Source: a virus. From it: a stretch of DNA of 56,032 nucleotides. Each line of letters begins with the position of its first letter. Position 1 is the stretch's first letter. Made by a program: the position numbers and the translations under genes. The stretch is from IMG/VR virus record IMGVR_UViG_3300033049_000018, positions 1 through 56,032 of that record; one strand, written 5' to 3'. The notes beneath the pieces were generated by a model. That model worked only from the letters and a program-made list of their open reading frames with translations, ran no database searches and was not told the DNA's origin. Shown one piece after another: positions 46,832-54,608 of this stretch.

Positions 46832-46860
46832 TATATATTACCACAGGCTATACTTGTCAA
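46832..46860 (-). promoter_or_regulatory. Strong sigma70-like promoter
   Basis: Minus strand: TTGACA (46860-46855, 6 of 6), 17 nt, TATATA (46837-46832). The 8 nt after the -35 (AGTATAGC) recur after the -35 at 49008-49036. Drives the membrane protein to CCA-enzyme run. Confidence 0.82.
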
Positions 46861-46878
46861 GGACGCGGAGGAACTTTC

Positions 46879-47481
46879 TTACACTTTCAGATCAATATAC
46901 GAATTAATCCCAAGACATATGAACCGGGTACCGTCGATTACTTCGTCGCGGTTCTCGTGCCAATGGCCAAATATCCATATTTCCGGCTTGTGGCGGAGAA
47001 ACATGCCCTCCAACGCTTCGGCTGTTCTGGTCTTGTGCCACACCTTCTGAGTCCCTCTAATGAACATATCAAAAGAGACTGAGAGAGGTGCATCGTGCGT
47101 TACCATGATGCGTGGCTTGTGGTGCACATATAGTTCGTGCATGCGCGCCAGTTCTGGGGTATTCAACTCTTCCTCTGGCCACCACGTATATCCCGGTGTA
47201 CGGAACTTCCAGTCAATCGACCAAGCACCACCAACGTACAGAATTCCTCTGTCGTCGTACGTACCATCAGCGATGTATCCCGGACGCTTTTTACATAGCT
47301 CCGGGTCGTCGTGGTTTCCACGAATGAATTTGTGTTTTCCGTCTGCATGCAGAGTATCAACAAGACCATATTCATTTAAGAATCCAATCCCGAAGTCACC
47401 TACCTGTACTGATTCCGTGGAACCATCTATGATCGGCATGTACGAGAAAATCTCGCCATGAATGTCGCCAATGAATCTCAT
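46879..47481 (-). CDS. Calcineurin-like metallophosphoesterase
   Basis: 200 residues from ATG 47481. Metal-binding motifs: GDIHGE (5-10), VGDFGIG, RGNHDD, VTHDAP and FGHWHE. A diphosphatase or phosphodiesterase of the calcineurin fold; T-even and lambda phages carry relatives acting on phosphoproteins or nucleotides. Substrate unknown; 2',3'-cyclic nucleotides would suit the RNA repair context but this is not shown. Confidence 0.88.
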   Translation of the reverse strand: MRFIGDIHGEIFSYMPIIDGSTESVQVGDFGIGFLNEYGLVDTLHADGKHKFIRGNHDDPELCKKRPGYIADGTYDDRGILYVGGAWSIDWKFRTPGYTWWPEEELNTPELARMHELYVHHKPRIMVTHDAPLSVSFDMFIRGTQKVWHKTRTAEALEGMFLRHKPEIWIFGHWHENRDEVIDGTRFICLGINSYIDLKV

Positions 47482-47482
47482 C

Positions 47483-48001
47483 TTACTTCTTCCGTTCAAT
47501 CATCCCTAAGATTTTCTTCAACGCTTCAGCATTACCGCGTGCGTCGTCTAAGGCATCGTGGGTGTGCCTCGTTTTTCTGAACTTCTTCCACGCCGTAGCC
47601 TTTCGCGGGTCCTGCATGTGTCCGGCGTACAGGTCACCGATGCGGCGCATGCTGAATCCAAGTCGGTTGCCACCAGTATATTCGTGCATATCTGCGTTGA
47701 TGAACTGCCAATCAAAGGCTGGATTGTCCGACCAACTGGTTATCCGGTTATTCCCATATGTGTCGAGTAGGAATTCATCAAACAGCAGCATTTGTGTTTT
47801 TGGATTTGGACGATCCCACGCTTCTTCGTACGTCACACCAATTGCTTTAAGCGCCCCTGCGTCACAGTTCGATCCAATTCTTGGGCGCATCTTACAGGTG
47901 AATTCCGCTCCATTCAGATCGACAGCGCCGATCTGAATCATGGAATAAGATACCGGGTGGGGTCCGGTGGCCTCTACATCTATTACAAGCCCCTGTCTCA
48001 C
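47483..48001 (-). CDS. DEDDh exonuclease (DnaQ/RNase T-like)
   Basis: 172 residues. Exo I VIDVEATG (6-13), Exo II SWSDNPAFDWQF, Exo III THDALDDARGNA with the DEDDh His. A second exonuclease of this fold besides 13513-14130; smaller, closer to oligoribonuclease or RNase T. May trim RNA or tRNA ends, which would fit the neighbouring Thg1 and CCA genes, or DNA ends. Confidence 0.88.
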   Translation of the reverse strand: MRQGLVIDVEATGPHPVSYSMIQIGAVDLNGAEFTCKMRPRIGSNCDAGALKAIGVTYEEAWDRPNPKTQMLLFDEFLLDTYGNNRITSWSDNPAFDWQFINADMHEYTGGNRLGFSMRRIGDLYAGHMQDPRKATAWKKFRKTRHTHDALDDARGNAEALKKILGMIERKK

Positions 48002-48258
48002 CGGTTTTTAACCTCGTTGATCTTGTCAAGCAGCCAAGCCACCCCCATCAGGCTACCAAAACCAGTAGCACAGACCCCCAAGAACAATGCAAATAGAACA
48101 GGAATAATCAACAGATAGCCCATCAGGCTCCAGAAAATCAAAATACCCCAAGTCCACGCCGATCCCCACAGGGTTGCTGACACAGTCATTGCCACGCTCG
48201 ATGAAAACAACGCGGCTAGGCAGTAGCCCAAGAACAGGGCCATAGCATGTCTAATCAT
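47998..48258 (-). CDS. Membrane protein with about three transmembrane segments (86 aa)
   Basis: ATG 48258 follows AAGGAG 6 nt upstream, overriding the longer frame to 48306. Hydrophobic segments AMALFLGYCLAALFSSSV, then LWGSAWTWGILIFWSLMGY and LIIPVLFALFLGVCATGF. Polar tail DKINEVKNR. Unknown function. Confidence 0.7.
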   Translation of the reverse strand: MIRHAMALFLGYCLAALFSSSVAMTVSATLWGSAWTWGILIFWSLMGYLLIIPVLFALFLGVCATGFGSLMGVAWLLDKINEVKNR

Positions 48259-48284
48259 AATAAACTCCTTTTCAGTTTTGTTTT

Positions 48285-48313
48285 TGTCTACAGTGGTTGG
48301 CGGCATATGTCAA
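48285..48313 (-). promoter_or_regulatory. Sigma70-like promoter
   Basis: Minus strand: TTGACA (48313-48308, 6 of 6), 17 nt, TAGACA (48290-48285, 3 of 6), just upstream of the membrane protein at 48258. Confidence 0.58.
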
Positions 48314-48552
48314 GGACTATTTGTGTGTGTGTCTCTAGCCATCGCTACAAAATGATTCTCAAGTATCATGGCAAAGCGCTCTGGTGGGTGTTCTTTGTAC
48401 GCCTTCACGACACCCGGAAGTTTAAACATGCTTCTAACTGATACACCTTGTGGTGCGTTAGCAAAAACAGCGCGAACCACTTTTGGCAGAGAGTCATACG
48501 CACACATTTCAGCTTGTGCATACGCCTTTACAGCTAATTGTAAAGCGCCCAT
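48310..48552 (-). CDS. Hypothetical protein (80 aa)
   Basis: MGALQLAVKAYAQAEMCAYD and a Pro/Lys-containing second half. ATG 48552 overlaps the upstream stop as TGATG with GGAGG 7 nt before it. No family recognised. Confidence 0.6.
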   Translation of the reverse strand: MGALQLAVKAYAQAEMCAYDSLPKVVRAVFANAPQGVSVRSMFKLPGVVKAYKEHPPERFAMILENHFVAMARDTHTNSP

Positions 48553-48980
48553 CACCAATCCTCCCCAGCTTGTTGCATCGCAATTTCCATTTCAAGATCG
48601 TAAATTGTTGATGTATAGTATGTCTGACATACAAACATGGCGTCGATCATCGGTTGCAACTGCTTTCCGATGTTACTTACTTTCGTGTGCGGGGCTACAA
48701 TATTCCATGCGCGGTAGAATATAATGGCAAACTGATCCGCCGTATCCAACTCGGTCTTTCCGGGCATTGTTGGCACACGAAAGACGGCATCACCAAAAAA
48801 CCACTCAGCGAATAATTGATCAGGGTGTTCCTGTATCTTTTTCAACACGCCGATGGCTTCTTTCTTGGTCAGGAACACCCCAACCTCGTACGCCAAATCA
48901 AGCTCTGGATTTACTCCAACATTCAACAGGTTCCAACAGCGTCCGATAGGGCGTTTAGTAATCTTGTACTGTGCATCCAC
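48552..48980 (-). CDS. Hypothetical protein (142 aa), GTG start
   Basis: GTG 48980 has AGGAGG at a 7 nt spacing; the sequence then reads DAQYKITKRPIGRCWN. Alpha/beta protein with FLTKKEAIGVLKKIQEHP. No family recognised. First gene after a strong promoter. Confidence 0.65.
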   Translation of the reverse strand: MDAQYKITKRPIGRCWNLLNVGVNPELDLAYEVGVFLTKKEAIGVLKKIQEHPDQLFAEWFFGDAVFRVPTMPGKTELDTADQFAIIFYRAWNIVAPHTKVSNIGKQLQPMIDAMFVCQTYYTSTIYDLEMEIAMQQAGEDW

Positions 48981-49007
48981 AATGAGTCCTCCTTATTGGT
49001 TGACTTA

Positions 49008-49036
49008 CATATAATACACACTGCTATACTTTTCAA
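49008..49036 (-). promoter_or_regulatory. Sigma70-like promoter
   Basis: Minus strand: TTGAAA (49036-49031, 5 of 6), 17 nt, TATATG (49013-49008). AGTATAGC follows the -35, as in the 46832-46860 promoter. Confidence 0.72.
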
Positions 49037-49043
49037 CAAGCAA

Positions 49044-49217
49044 TCAGTGGAGTAGTGCTTTTAATTTGGTGATCAGTTCTTCTGCTTCTTCCTCTGTATT
49101 TTTTTCAGCGATAAAGTTGTGGGCTGGCCCACCAAAATCGGTATCAACCTTTGAAAATACCTGAACTAAGCCATCAGCGTGTGTGGTGTAATAAGACACT
49201 TTTGGGTTAATCAGCAT
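49044..49217 (-). CDS. Small hypothetical protein (57 aa)
   Basis: MLINPKVSYYTTHADGLVQV and an acidic helical C terminus (NTEEEAEELITKLKALLH). Its ATG lies 7 nt inside the Thg1 gene end, so translation is probably coupled. No family recognised. Confidence 0.62.
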   Translation of the reverse strand: MLINPKVSYYTTHADGLVQVFSKVDTDFGGPAHNFIAEKNTEEEAEELITKLKALLH

Positions 49218-50053
49218 GCTAGTGCCTTACGCCGTTCTTCCACACCAAACTTGTCGAAGATGAAGTCTTCACGCGCTTGTGCATCACCGACATCGCCAAG
49301 ATAGCAATTGGCAACAATTCGTACGTCGCTGCGTGTGTATAGCGTGTCCGGTTTCGGTCGATTCTTTTCAGGCATGCGGTTCCATACCTCCACTGGTAGG
49401 ATTCTGGTGTCTGTTACGCTCTTGAAATAGCCTCCGAACCTTTCTCGTTTACTACAATATTCACTCACTGGTGGTGCCCCAGCGGCGTGAGCCGCTTCAA
49501 GCATATCTTTCTGGCACAGGCCCTGCAATTTCTTGTGACTGACCCATTGCTGACAGAACACAGTTATACCGTTCCTGCGTGCATCCTGCGACCTCCACAG
49601 CAATGTGTTCGCAGCCTCTGCCTCGGATGGAACGGTCCATACACGGCAATCGAAGTGTGGCATGCGGTCAAATACTGCGTTGATGTTTCCCATATGTTTT
49701 GAAAGAGATTTGGCAAACACCATTGAGCACGAACTAGCAAGGACACTGCACAGTTTTTGTGTGCGTCCGTTGAAGAACATCTGTGACAGCGGATTATCGC
49801 TGGGACCCCAGATCAGTGTTATTTCATCGGACTGTGTGTAGCCTATATCGGCACCGGACATTTTCACTAGGTGTGTAGTTGCGTCGTCCATGGCGTATGT
49901 CATGCGAGAGTAGAAGGGTTTTTCAAAACCCTTGGTGAATTTAGAGAACCCCCGCCCATCTAGGCGTGCGATTACTGGTAGCGACGTATCCAAGCGTCGC
50001 TTTGCTTCAATGGCCTCGTAGCCCTTCATACGGTCGCCTAAATCATCTTGCAT
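49211..50053 (-). CDS. Thg1-like tRNA 3'-5' polymerase / tRNA-His guanylyltransferase
   Basis: 280 residues. Thg1 core: VIARLDGRGFSKFTKGFEKP (27-46) with Asp32, GYTQSDEITLI (71-81) with Asp76/Glu77, KLCSVLASSCS and RSQDARRNGI. Thg1 and Thg1-like proteins add nucleotides to RNA 5' ends in the reverse direction, making G-1 of tRNA-His or repairing truncated 5' ends. Bacteria usually encode G-1 in the gene, so in a phage a 5'-end tRNA repair role is attractive. A Cys-rich C-terminal end (EERRKALAC). Near cca and the exonuclease. Confidence 0.92.
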   Translation of the reverse strand: MQDDLGDRMKGYEAIEAKRRLDTSLPVIARLDGRGFSKFTKGFEKPFYSRMTYAMDDATTHLVKMSGADIGYTQSDEITLIWGPSDNPLSQMFFNGRTQKLCSVLASSCSMVFAKSLSKHMGNINAVFDRMPHFDCRVWTVPSEAEAANTLLWRSQDARRNGITVFCQQWVSHKKLQGLCQKDMLEAAHAAGAPPVSEYCSKRERFGGYFKSVTDTRILPVEVWNRMPEKNRPKPDTLYTRSDVRIVANCYLGDVGDAQAREDFIFDKFGVEERRKALAC

Positions 50054-50321
50054 CGTTGTTCACCCAATGTGGATTGTCGTCAATCCATACGTCTACGTTA
50101 ATTCCCTTTGCCGCCAAAAACGGTTGCTTTGCTTTCCGGCTGGTGTAATGTACGTCTTCGCATGCCGCGTGAAATGCTTGCATGTCACCAGCAGTTTCGT
50201 GTGGGTGCCTCATGGTAACACCAATCACCTTGTGCCCACGAACACGCATATGGATGGCGAACGTCGTCCACCCAGACACGTCCTGATCAAATGTACCATC
50301 GAAGTCTAGTGCAATAATCAT
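50043..50321 (-). CDS. Small HAD-family phosphatase-like protein (92 aa)
   Basis: Start at 50321 with an ATGA overlap to the upstream gene. HAD motif I IALDFDGTFDQD at the N terminus, then a Thr in VTMRHPHE and a C-terminal VWIDDNPHW, matching the DD motif. Short, without a cap domain, so a small soluble HAD phosphatase. Substrate unknown. Overlaps Thg1 by 11 nt. Confidence 0.75.
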   Translation of the reverse strand: MIIALDFDGTFDQDVSGWTTFAIHMRVRGHKVIGVTMRHPHETAGDMQAFHAACEDVHYTSRKAKQPFLAAKGINVDVWIDDNPHWVNNDAR

Positions 50322-50671
50322 GCTGCGGCTTCCTTTTCTTTCTGCTTCTTGCTTACATACCTCGGCATGTGCGCGCAAGCCTCGTCGAAGAAGCCTCGGC
50401 GCTTAGCGGCAGTGTAAGCTGCGCGACTACCGTTAGCAAAATCGGTGCGTGTCTTGTATTTCTTTGCCTCGTTCAAGATCATTTCTTTCGTCCACTTGAA
50501 CCTGCCAGTAAACATGTGGGTGCTGATGTCCGAGAGAATTCCACGACGAGCCGCTGTAACGAATGCAGACGAATCCCCATCGTAAAATGCACGCTTGGTG
50601 CGATACTCCGCAGCAATCTCAGCCAGATCAGCGTCTGTCAGCTTTCGGTATGTCTTCTTTGCAGACCCCAT
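50318..50671 (-). CDS. Stand-alone protein of homing-endonuclease DNA-binding repeats
   Basis: 117 residues from ATG 50671 (GGAGG about 7-10 nt upstream). Two clear repeats: YRTKRAFYDGDSSAFVTAAR with RGILSDISTHM, and YKTRTDFANGSRAAYTAAKR with RGFFDEACAHM. The same unit forms the N-terminal domain of the GIY-YIG gene at 1702-2448, but here no nuclease domain follows. It may be a remnant of a homing enzyme, or have become a DNA-binding regulator. Confidence 0.75.
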   Translation of the reverse strand: MGSAKKTYRKLTDADLAEIAAEYRTKRAFYDGDSSAFVTAARRGILSDISTHMFTGRFKWTKEMILNEAKKYKTRTDFANGSRAAYTAAKRRGFFDEACAHMPRYVSKKQKEKEAAA

Positions 50672-50706
50672 TTTTGTTCCTCCATGAAATTGTTGTTGTG
50701 CTATAC

Positions 50707-51399
50707 TTAGGCACACTTATCTGGTATGTCAAGCTTTTTTCCAGTGCGCTTGAAAACAAAATCGTTAACCAAGTCAGTCTGATCTTTGTAAAAGTGCAGG
50801 TTGTATTTCTCTTTTTCATCATTTGTTTCCGCAGTGTAAGTCATGCGGATATCATCTGAATTTGTTCCGGGGATGCTAAAACCTATAGTTGCATAACGCA
50901 CGGTTGGCATAGAATCTCCCCACAAATCCATGGTGCAGTCAAACATTCCTCCGAATGTGATTCCATCTGTTCCATACTTACCTTCGACGGTGGCCTTCAT
51001 CCTGTTGCGCCACTGCTCGGTCACCCTGTTTCTGTATTCCTTAGTGCGCTTGTGGTCGTCACTATGTGCCTCGCAGCAAAATATTTGCCCTCCGAACGTA
51101 CCAACAACATCAACTATGGACAGACCAAGATCATCCATTTCCTCAGAGTCTTGCTCGATGCGTATGCCACACTCCCAGCACTCGCCCCACCATCCAAGGC
51201 TCATCATTTCCCAGAATGGGATTGATCCAGCGTTTTCATATTTGTCAAATTTAGCCATACGCGTTACATGTACGCCGCCAAACTCACCATCATTATGTTC
51301 GTTTGCGGCTTCGCGGCGTGCTATAACAGCGTGATTGACGAAACGAATGTCGCCAACTGCTCCCTCGTCTGTCTCTACTGTTGCAAGATAGGCTGGCAC
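50707..51399 (-). CDS. Hypothetical protein with cysteine-rich middle (230 aa)
   Basis: MPAYLATVETDEGAVGDIRF; a middle segment GECWECGIRIEQ and IFCCEAHSDDH suggests a zinc-binding insert; C-terminal alpha/beta part. No family recognised. Its stop lies 35 nt before the repeat protein start. A TTGACA-17-TAAGTA pattern lies in this gap (50726-50704). Confidence 0.62.
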   Translation of the reverse strand: MPAYLATVETDEGAVGDIRFVNHAVIARREAANEHNDGEFGGVHVTRMAKFDKYENAGSIPFWEMMSLGWWGECWECGIRIEQDSEEMDDLGLSIVDVVGTFGGQIFCCEAHSDDHKRTKEYRNRVTEQWRNRMKATVEGKYGTDGITFGGMFDCTMDLWGDSMPTVRYATIGFSIPGTNSDDIRMTYTAETNDEKEKYNLHFYKDQTDLVNDFVFKRTGKKLDIPDKCA

Positions 51400-51836
51400 T
51401 ACATGTCCTCACACTCGAATACAACAGCAACGTTAGCTGCGGCTGCTACCCGGAGACCGGCGGCAAAGCGTCTGGTCAGTGCCACTTCTTCTAAATGCTT
51501 TGGGGACTTATATGTGAAGTCGCTGGAGTCGATCAAGTTCTCTGCCAAAGCTTCCAGTCGATCAGCCAGTGGAATAAGGTGGTTTGGATAGATGCAACCT
51601 TCATAGTCACAGTGGGCCAGCAACACCAATATAATGTCCTCTGGATCAGTCTCCCACACGCCCATGATATTCTCCATGGTCAGCATGTCAACATCAAGGT
51701 CTGGCACCAACAATGGTGTGTCGTCAATTCGGAACGTGACAACCCCAAACCCAGCCGCCTTAGCCAGTAGCAGCCGCCACGCGGCAAATGCCACAGGACT
51801 GCCGGAAAAACACCCTTGGGATACAGTAAGCTTCAT
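51399..51836 (-). CDS. Hypothetical protein (145 aa)
   Basis: ATG 51836 forms TGATG with the upstream stop. MKLTVSQGCFSGSPVAFAAW, then LLAHCDYEGCIYPNHLIPLA, LADRLEALAENLI. A widespread phage protein of unknown function resembles it. Confidence 0.62.
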   Translation of the reverse strand: MKLTVSQGCFSGSPVAFAAWRLLLAKAAGFGVVTFRIDDTPLLVPDLDVDMLTMENIMGVWETDPEDIILVLLAHCDYEGCIYPNHLIPLADRLEALAENLIDSSDFTYKSPKHLEEVALTRRFAAGLRVAAAANVAVVFECEDM

Positions 51837-52048
51837 CACAAGTCCTGCCAATCATAGAACGCGCCCACCCAGTCGATGTAGTCGCCATCAATGTAGTGGG
51901 CAGAATTCTTGAACGCCCACACATGGAACGCCTCTTGCTCAGTACTAAACAGGGCCGCGTATGGCTCTTCAACGATCAGGGTGTCGCACAGGTGCTCCAA
52001 AGCATCTTGCTTTGTCCCGTACTGGTCTAGGATAGTTTGGTTAGTCAT
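51836..52048 (-). CDS. Hypothetical acidic protein (70 aa)
   Basis: MTNQTILDQYGTKQDALEHL; acidic with an aromatic end (YIDWVGAFYDWQDL). GGAGG 5-8 nt before ATG 52048. No family recognised. Confidence 0.62.
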   Translation of the reverse strand: MTNQTILDQYGTKQDALEHLCDTLIVEEPYAALFSTEQEAFHVWAFKNSAHYIDGDYIDWVGAFYDWQDL

Positions 52049-52090
52049 GTGTTCCTCCATTCATTTCCCGTACACCGTAGCTGATTCGCG

Positions 52091-52429
52091 TTAGCGGTGC
52101 AAGTCACAATCGTACGAATTGCGCATGATGTAGGCTTTGATAGAACCATCGTCTGTGTTGAACCGAGTCACCACGACTTCGCCGGGGAACTCAGCCCGGA
52201 ATACATGTTGAGAGAATTTCTTGATCTTTTCGTCATGCTGATCGGCGTCTGGCCAGCCGTCCTTGGAACCGGATGGGGCAATCACAAACGTCTGCGACGA
52301 ATTTACGGTACCTTGCGCCGGTTGTGATACGCTTTCGCCGAAGATATCAACTGCGGCATACCGCATGGCCCAAAATTCATGGTCTAATTCACTTGTTACG
52401 GTGATGGTTGTGTGTGTGATGGTGCTCAT
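52091..52429 (-). CDS. Hypothetical protein (112 aa)
   Basis: MSTITHTTITVTSELDHEFW; beta-rich, with ADQHDEKIKKFSQHVF and AYIMRNSYDCDLHR at the end. GGAGG 8 nt before ATG. First gene after the 52461-52489 promoter. Confidence 0.62.
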   Translation of the reverse strand: MSTITHTTITVTSELDHEFWAMRYAAVDIFGESVSQPAQGTVNSSQTFVIAPSGSKDGWPDADQHDEKIKKFSQHVFRAEFPGEVVVTRFNTDDGSIKAYIMRNSYDCDLHR

Positions 52430-52460
52430 TTTCAGTTCCTCCTGTGTTTCTGTTGGAACT

Positions 52461-52489
52461 GATATAAGGGTGGTGGGCGACTATGTCAA
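52461..52489 (-). promoter_or_regulatory. Sigma70-like promoter
   Basis: Minus strand: TTGACA (52489-52484, 6 of 6), 17 nt, TATATC (52466-52461). Overlaps the stop of the 43 aa gene. Confidence 0.78.
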
Positions 52490-52617
52490 TAGTCGTCTCC
52501 ACTTAATCCGCTGTTGAAGCTATCCCAAGTGCCGCGTAAGGTTTCTCCCGTTGCCTCTGGGTTTATAATCAGAGACAACAGGAGGATAAGCACAAATACG
52601 CTGATGATATCACGCAT
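52486..52617 (-). CDS. Tiny membrane protein (43 aa)
   Basis: MRDIISVFVLILLLSLIINP forms a transmembrane helix; acidic end SGLSGDDY. TGATG overlap with the upstream gene. Function unknown. Confidence 0.6.
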   Translation of the reverse strand: MRDIISVFVLILLLSLIINPEATGETLRGTWDSFNSGLSGDDY

Positions 52618-52904
52618 CAGAAGCTCAAGCCATCGTCCGCCGCTTGTACAACGTCTTCAGGTGATGCTGTAGACAGCACTGGCTTCAAGGCGGATTCCGA
52701 CGAGAAATACACGATACTGTTGACGGACTCCGTCGGCCCTTCTTCCACAATGTTTGTGGCGGCGATGTGTTCCGGGCGCACATACATGTCAAACGTGTTG
52801 TGCTTTGCTGGTGCCACAACTTCCCCTTGTGGGAACTCTGGTGATGGTTGTCCTCGTTGTTCTGGTGTGAACGAAACCACTTCGATAGTAATAAAATCAG
52901 ACAT
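52617..52904 (-). CDS. Hypothetical protein (95 aa)
   Basis: MSDFITIEVVSFTPEQRGQP; Pro-rich with an acidic C terminus (SPEDVVQAADDGLSF). No family recognised. Overlaps both neighbours. Confidence 0.6.
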   Translation of the reverse strand: MSDFITIEVVSFTPEQRGQPSPEFPQGEVVAPAKHNTFDMYVRPEHIAATNIVEEGPTESVNSIVYFSSESALKPVLSTASPEDVVQAADDGLSF

Positions 52905-53100
52905 TTAGACTCTCCTTGATTGTCTCATAAATTGCCGTTACTGGCAATGAAGTAAACTGTCCCCCACTCGGATATAGAATGGAGTTGGCTTTCGGATATG
53001 CGGAATCGTCGATGGGGGAAAAAAGAACGATGGTGTCCATATTGATTGGCACCCTTGTGACCTTTCCATCTGAATCTACGATGTCAAATTCAATCCACAT
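52897..53100 (-). CDS. Hypothetical beta-rich protein (67 aa)
   Basis: Start 53100 (GGAGGG about 8-10 nt upstream), well inside the longer frame. MWIEFDIVDSDGKVTRVPIN, resembling a small phage protein that binds nothing known. Overlaps the upstream gene by 11 nt. Confidence 0.6.
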   Translation of the reverse strand: MWIEFDIVDSDGKVTRVPINMDTIVLFSPIDDSAYPKANSILYPSGGQFTSLPVTAIYETIKESLNV

Positions 53101-53314
53101 CGACGCGTCCCTCCTTAATTGCAGCATTCCATTTGCGCATGTAGCGCATGAATAGAATTGCTTTTTCTGTGTTGTTAAATGTGGCTGTGCCAGCCTCCGA
53201 AACAGGGACAGGGAACCTATCCCCATGTTCAGTCATGTACCACAACTCTCCATTGCAATAGTGGGAGAAGCTTACAACCCTCCTCGCTGACACGGCCCGT
53301 TTGATATCTATCAT
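53090..53314 (-). CDS. Hypothetical protein (74 aa)
   Basis: HYCNGELWYMTEHGDRFPVP and LFMRYMRKW are patterns seen in small conserved phage proteins. ATGA overlap with its upstream neighbour. Function unknown. Confidence 0.62.
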   Translation of the reverse strand: MIDIKRAVSARRVVSFSHYCNGELWYMTEHGDRFPVPVSEAGTATFNNTEKAILFMRYMRKWNAAIKEGRVDVD

Positions 53315-53607
53315 GGCTTACCCTTCATTTTCCACTCAACAATTGTCGCAAGCGCAACGTGGAGTAGTTGCCTATGTTTCTTGGCACTCTTTCCTGTGAT
53401 GGTAACATCAACAGGATCATGCAACGCCGCTTTGAAGGCTTCTTCCAAGCGTGTGCGGTGCTCTGCGGTATCTTTGTAACTCTTCGGCGCGGATACGATC
53501 TGCATCCCAACCTTGACATACTCAATGCCAGCGCCGAAGTCAACAGGAATCATCACCGCTGCACCGCCTACATTACGATGCAGTGTTACTTGTGCGCTGC
53601 CAGTCAT
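53311..53607 (-). CDS. Hypothetical protein (98 aa)
   Basis: MTGSAQVTLHRNVGGAAVMI; a Lys/Arg-rich C-terminal half ending EWKMKGKP. ATGA coupling on both sides. Confidence 0.6.
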   Translation of the reverse strand: MTGSAQVTLHRNVGGAAVMIPVDFGAGIEYVKVGMQIVSAPKSYKDTAEHRTRLEEAFKAALHDPVDVTITGKSAKKHRQLLHVALATIVEWKMKGKP

Positions 53608-54140
53608 TTTCCCTCCAATTCTTCCAACTTTGCCCGCGCGTCTTCAATCAGACGTTTCTTGTTGGCGTCTGTATACGCCGCACGGTCCTCTTCCACGCTG
53701 TCTGGTATCACAAGGCATGGGAACTTGTCAACCCATTTCTCCAACTGTGCGTAGTTTACGATCTTGCCTGTAACGTATCCGGGGCCAAATTTTATGCCTG
53801 ATTCACGCTTTTCAAACGCTTCCAGTACATAAATCCACAAAACCTCCAAAGCTTTGTTCAACTCTTTCTCAGTAGCAAAAAACTCGACAACTTCAGTTAC
53901 AACATCAGAACCCCAAGAATCTTTATTCCAATGTCCGATCCATTTGAACGTTCCCATACCGACGTTTTTAAGCGTCAACACACGCATGTCATTCTGTTGC
54001 ATAATTGTGGGCATGTGATATGTGTGAGTCCACGGCGGTAACGCCAAGGCATACATTTCTTCGCCGCGCATCAGTGCCAAAATCTCCTTGAACATGGGGT
54101 GTTCCTTCTCCCATGTGGTCAAGTCTTTTTCATGCTCCAC
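53604..54140 (-). CDS. Hypothetical protein (178 aa), GTG start
   Basis: GTG 54140 has GGAG at a 7 nt spacing; a longer GTG at 54158 has none. Reads VEHEKDLTTWEKEHPMFKEI, with a helical, acidic-basic C terminus (KKRLIEDARAKLEELEGK). No family recognised. Confidence 0.58.
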   Translation of the reverse strand: MEHEKDLTTWEKEHPMFKEILALMRGEEMYALALPPWTHTYHMPTIMQQNDMRVLTLKNVGMGTFKWIGHWNKDSWGSDVVTEVVEFFATEKELNKALEVLWIYVLEAFEKRESGIKFGPGYVTGKIVNYAQLEKWVDKFPCLVIPDSVEEDRAAYTDANKKRLIEDARAKLEELEGK

Positions 54141-54607
54141 CAGTTCTCTCCGGGCCACAATAGAACTTTGCCGAAGTTCGTGTAATGCCTTTTTGCCTCG
54201 GCCTTCTCCTCACGTAGATTGACGATAGATTTTTCAATGGCTGCAACCGGTGGTTGTGCCTGCAAGTTTTTCATCAGTATTTCAAATAGATGTTCAGCCG
54301 CAACCTCGTCTTCTTCGTATCCACCGTCATAAATATTCTGAACAACCACAATTGGATACACGTAAGCGGAGTTGCCGTGCACATGGTCAAAGAAAAACTT
54401 CTCTCCGGTGCTGTTGTAAACTTCTTGTCCTTGGGTAAACATTTTTGACTCCTTTACAGCTACGAGCTTGGCGTTGAATTCCGGGCCAAGGTCTTTTATT
54501 GTGTCTTCAGCGTCTGTGCGTTCAAACAGGCCCGCGTCAGCGGGTTCACTACAATATCCATGCCCACCATCACGCCAGTAGCCGCGATTGGTGCGTATGT
54601 GTACCAT
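54119..54607 (-). CDS. Hypothetical protein (162 aa)
   Basis: ATG 54607 (MVHIRTNRGYWRDGGHGYCS) follows GGAAG at 6 nt; an upstream ATG at 54619 overlaps the NTase end. C-terminal half is a charged helix. A CCCGC-GTCA-GCGGG hairpin lies near its start, coding Glu-Pro-Ala-Asp-Ala. Function unknown. Confidence 0.6.
   Translation of the reverse strand: MVHIRTNRGYWRDGGHGYCSEPADAGLFERTDAEDTIKDLGPEFNAKLVAVKESKMFTQGQEVYNSTGEKFFFDHVHGNSAYVYPIVVVQNIYDGGYEEDEVAAEHLFEILMKNLQAQPPVAAIEKSIVNLREEKAEAKRHYTNFGKVLLWPGENWWSMKKT
54531..54544. repeat. Short hairpin, GTCA loop
   Basis: CCCGC-GTCA-GCGGG, identical to 1625-1638 and 32521-32534, here inside a coding region. Confidence 0.6.
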
Positions 54608-54608
54608 A

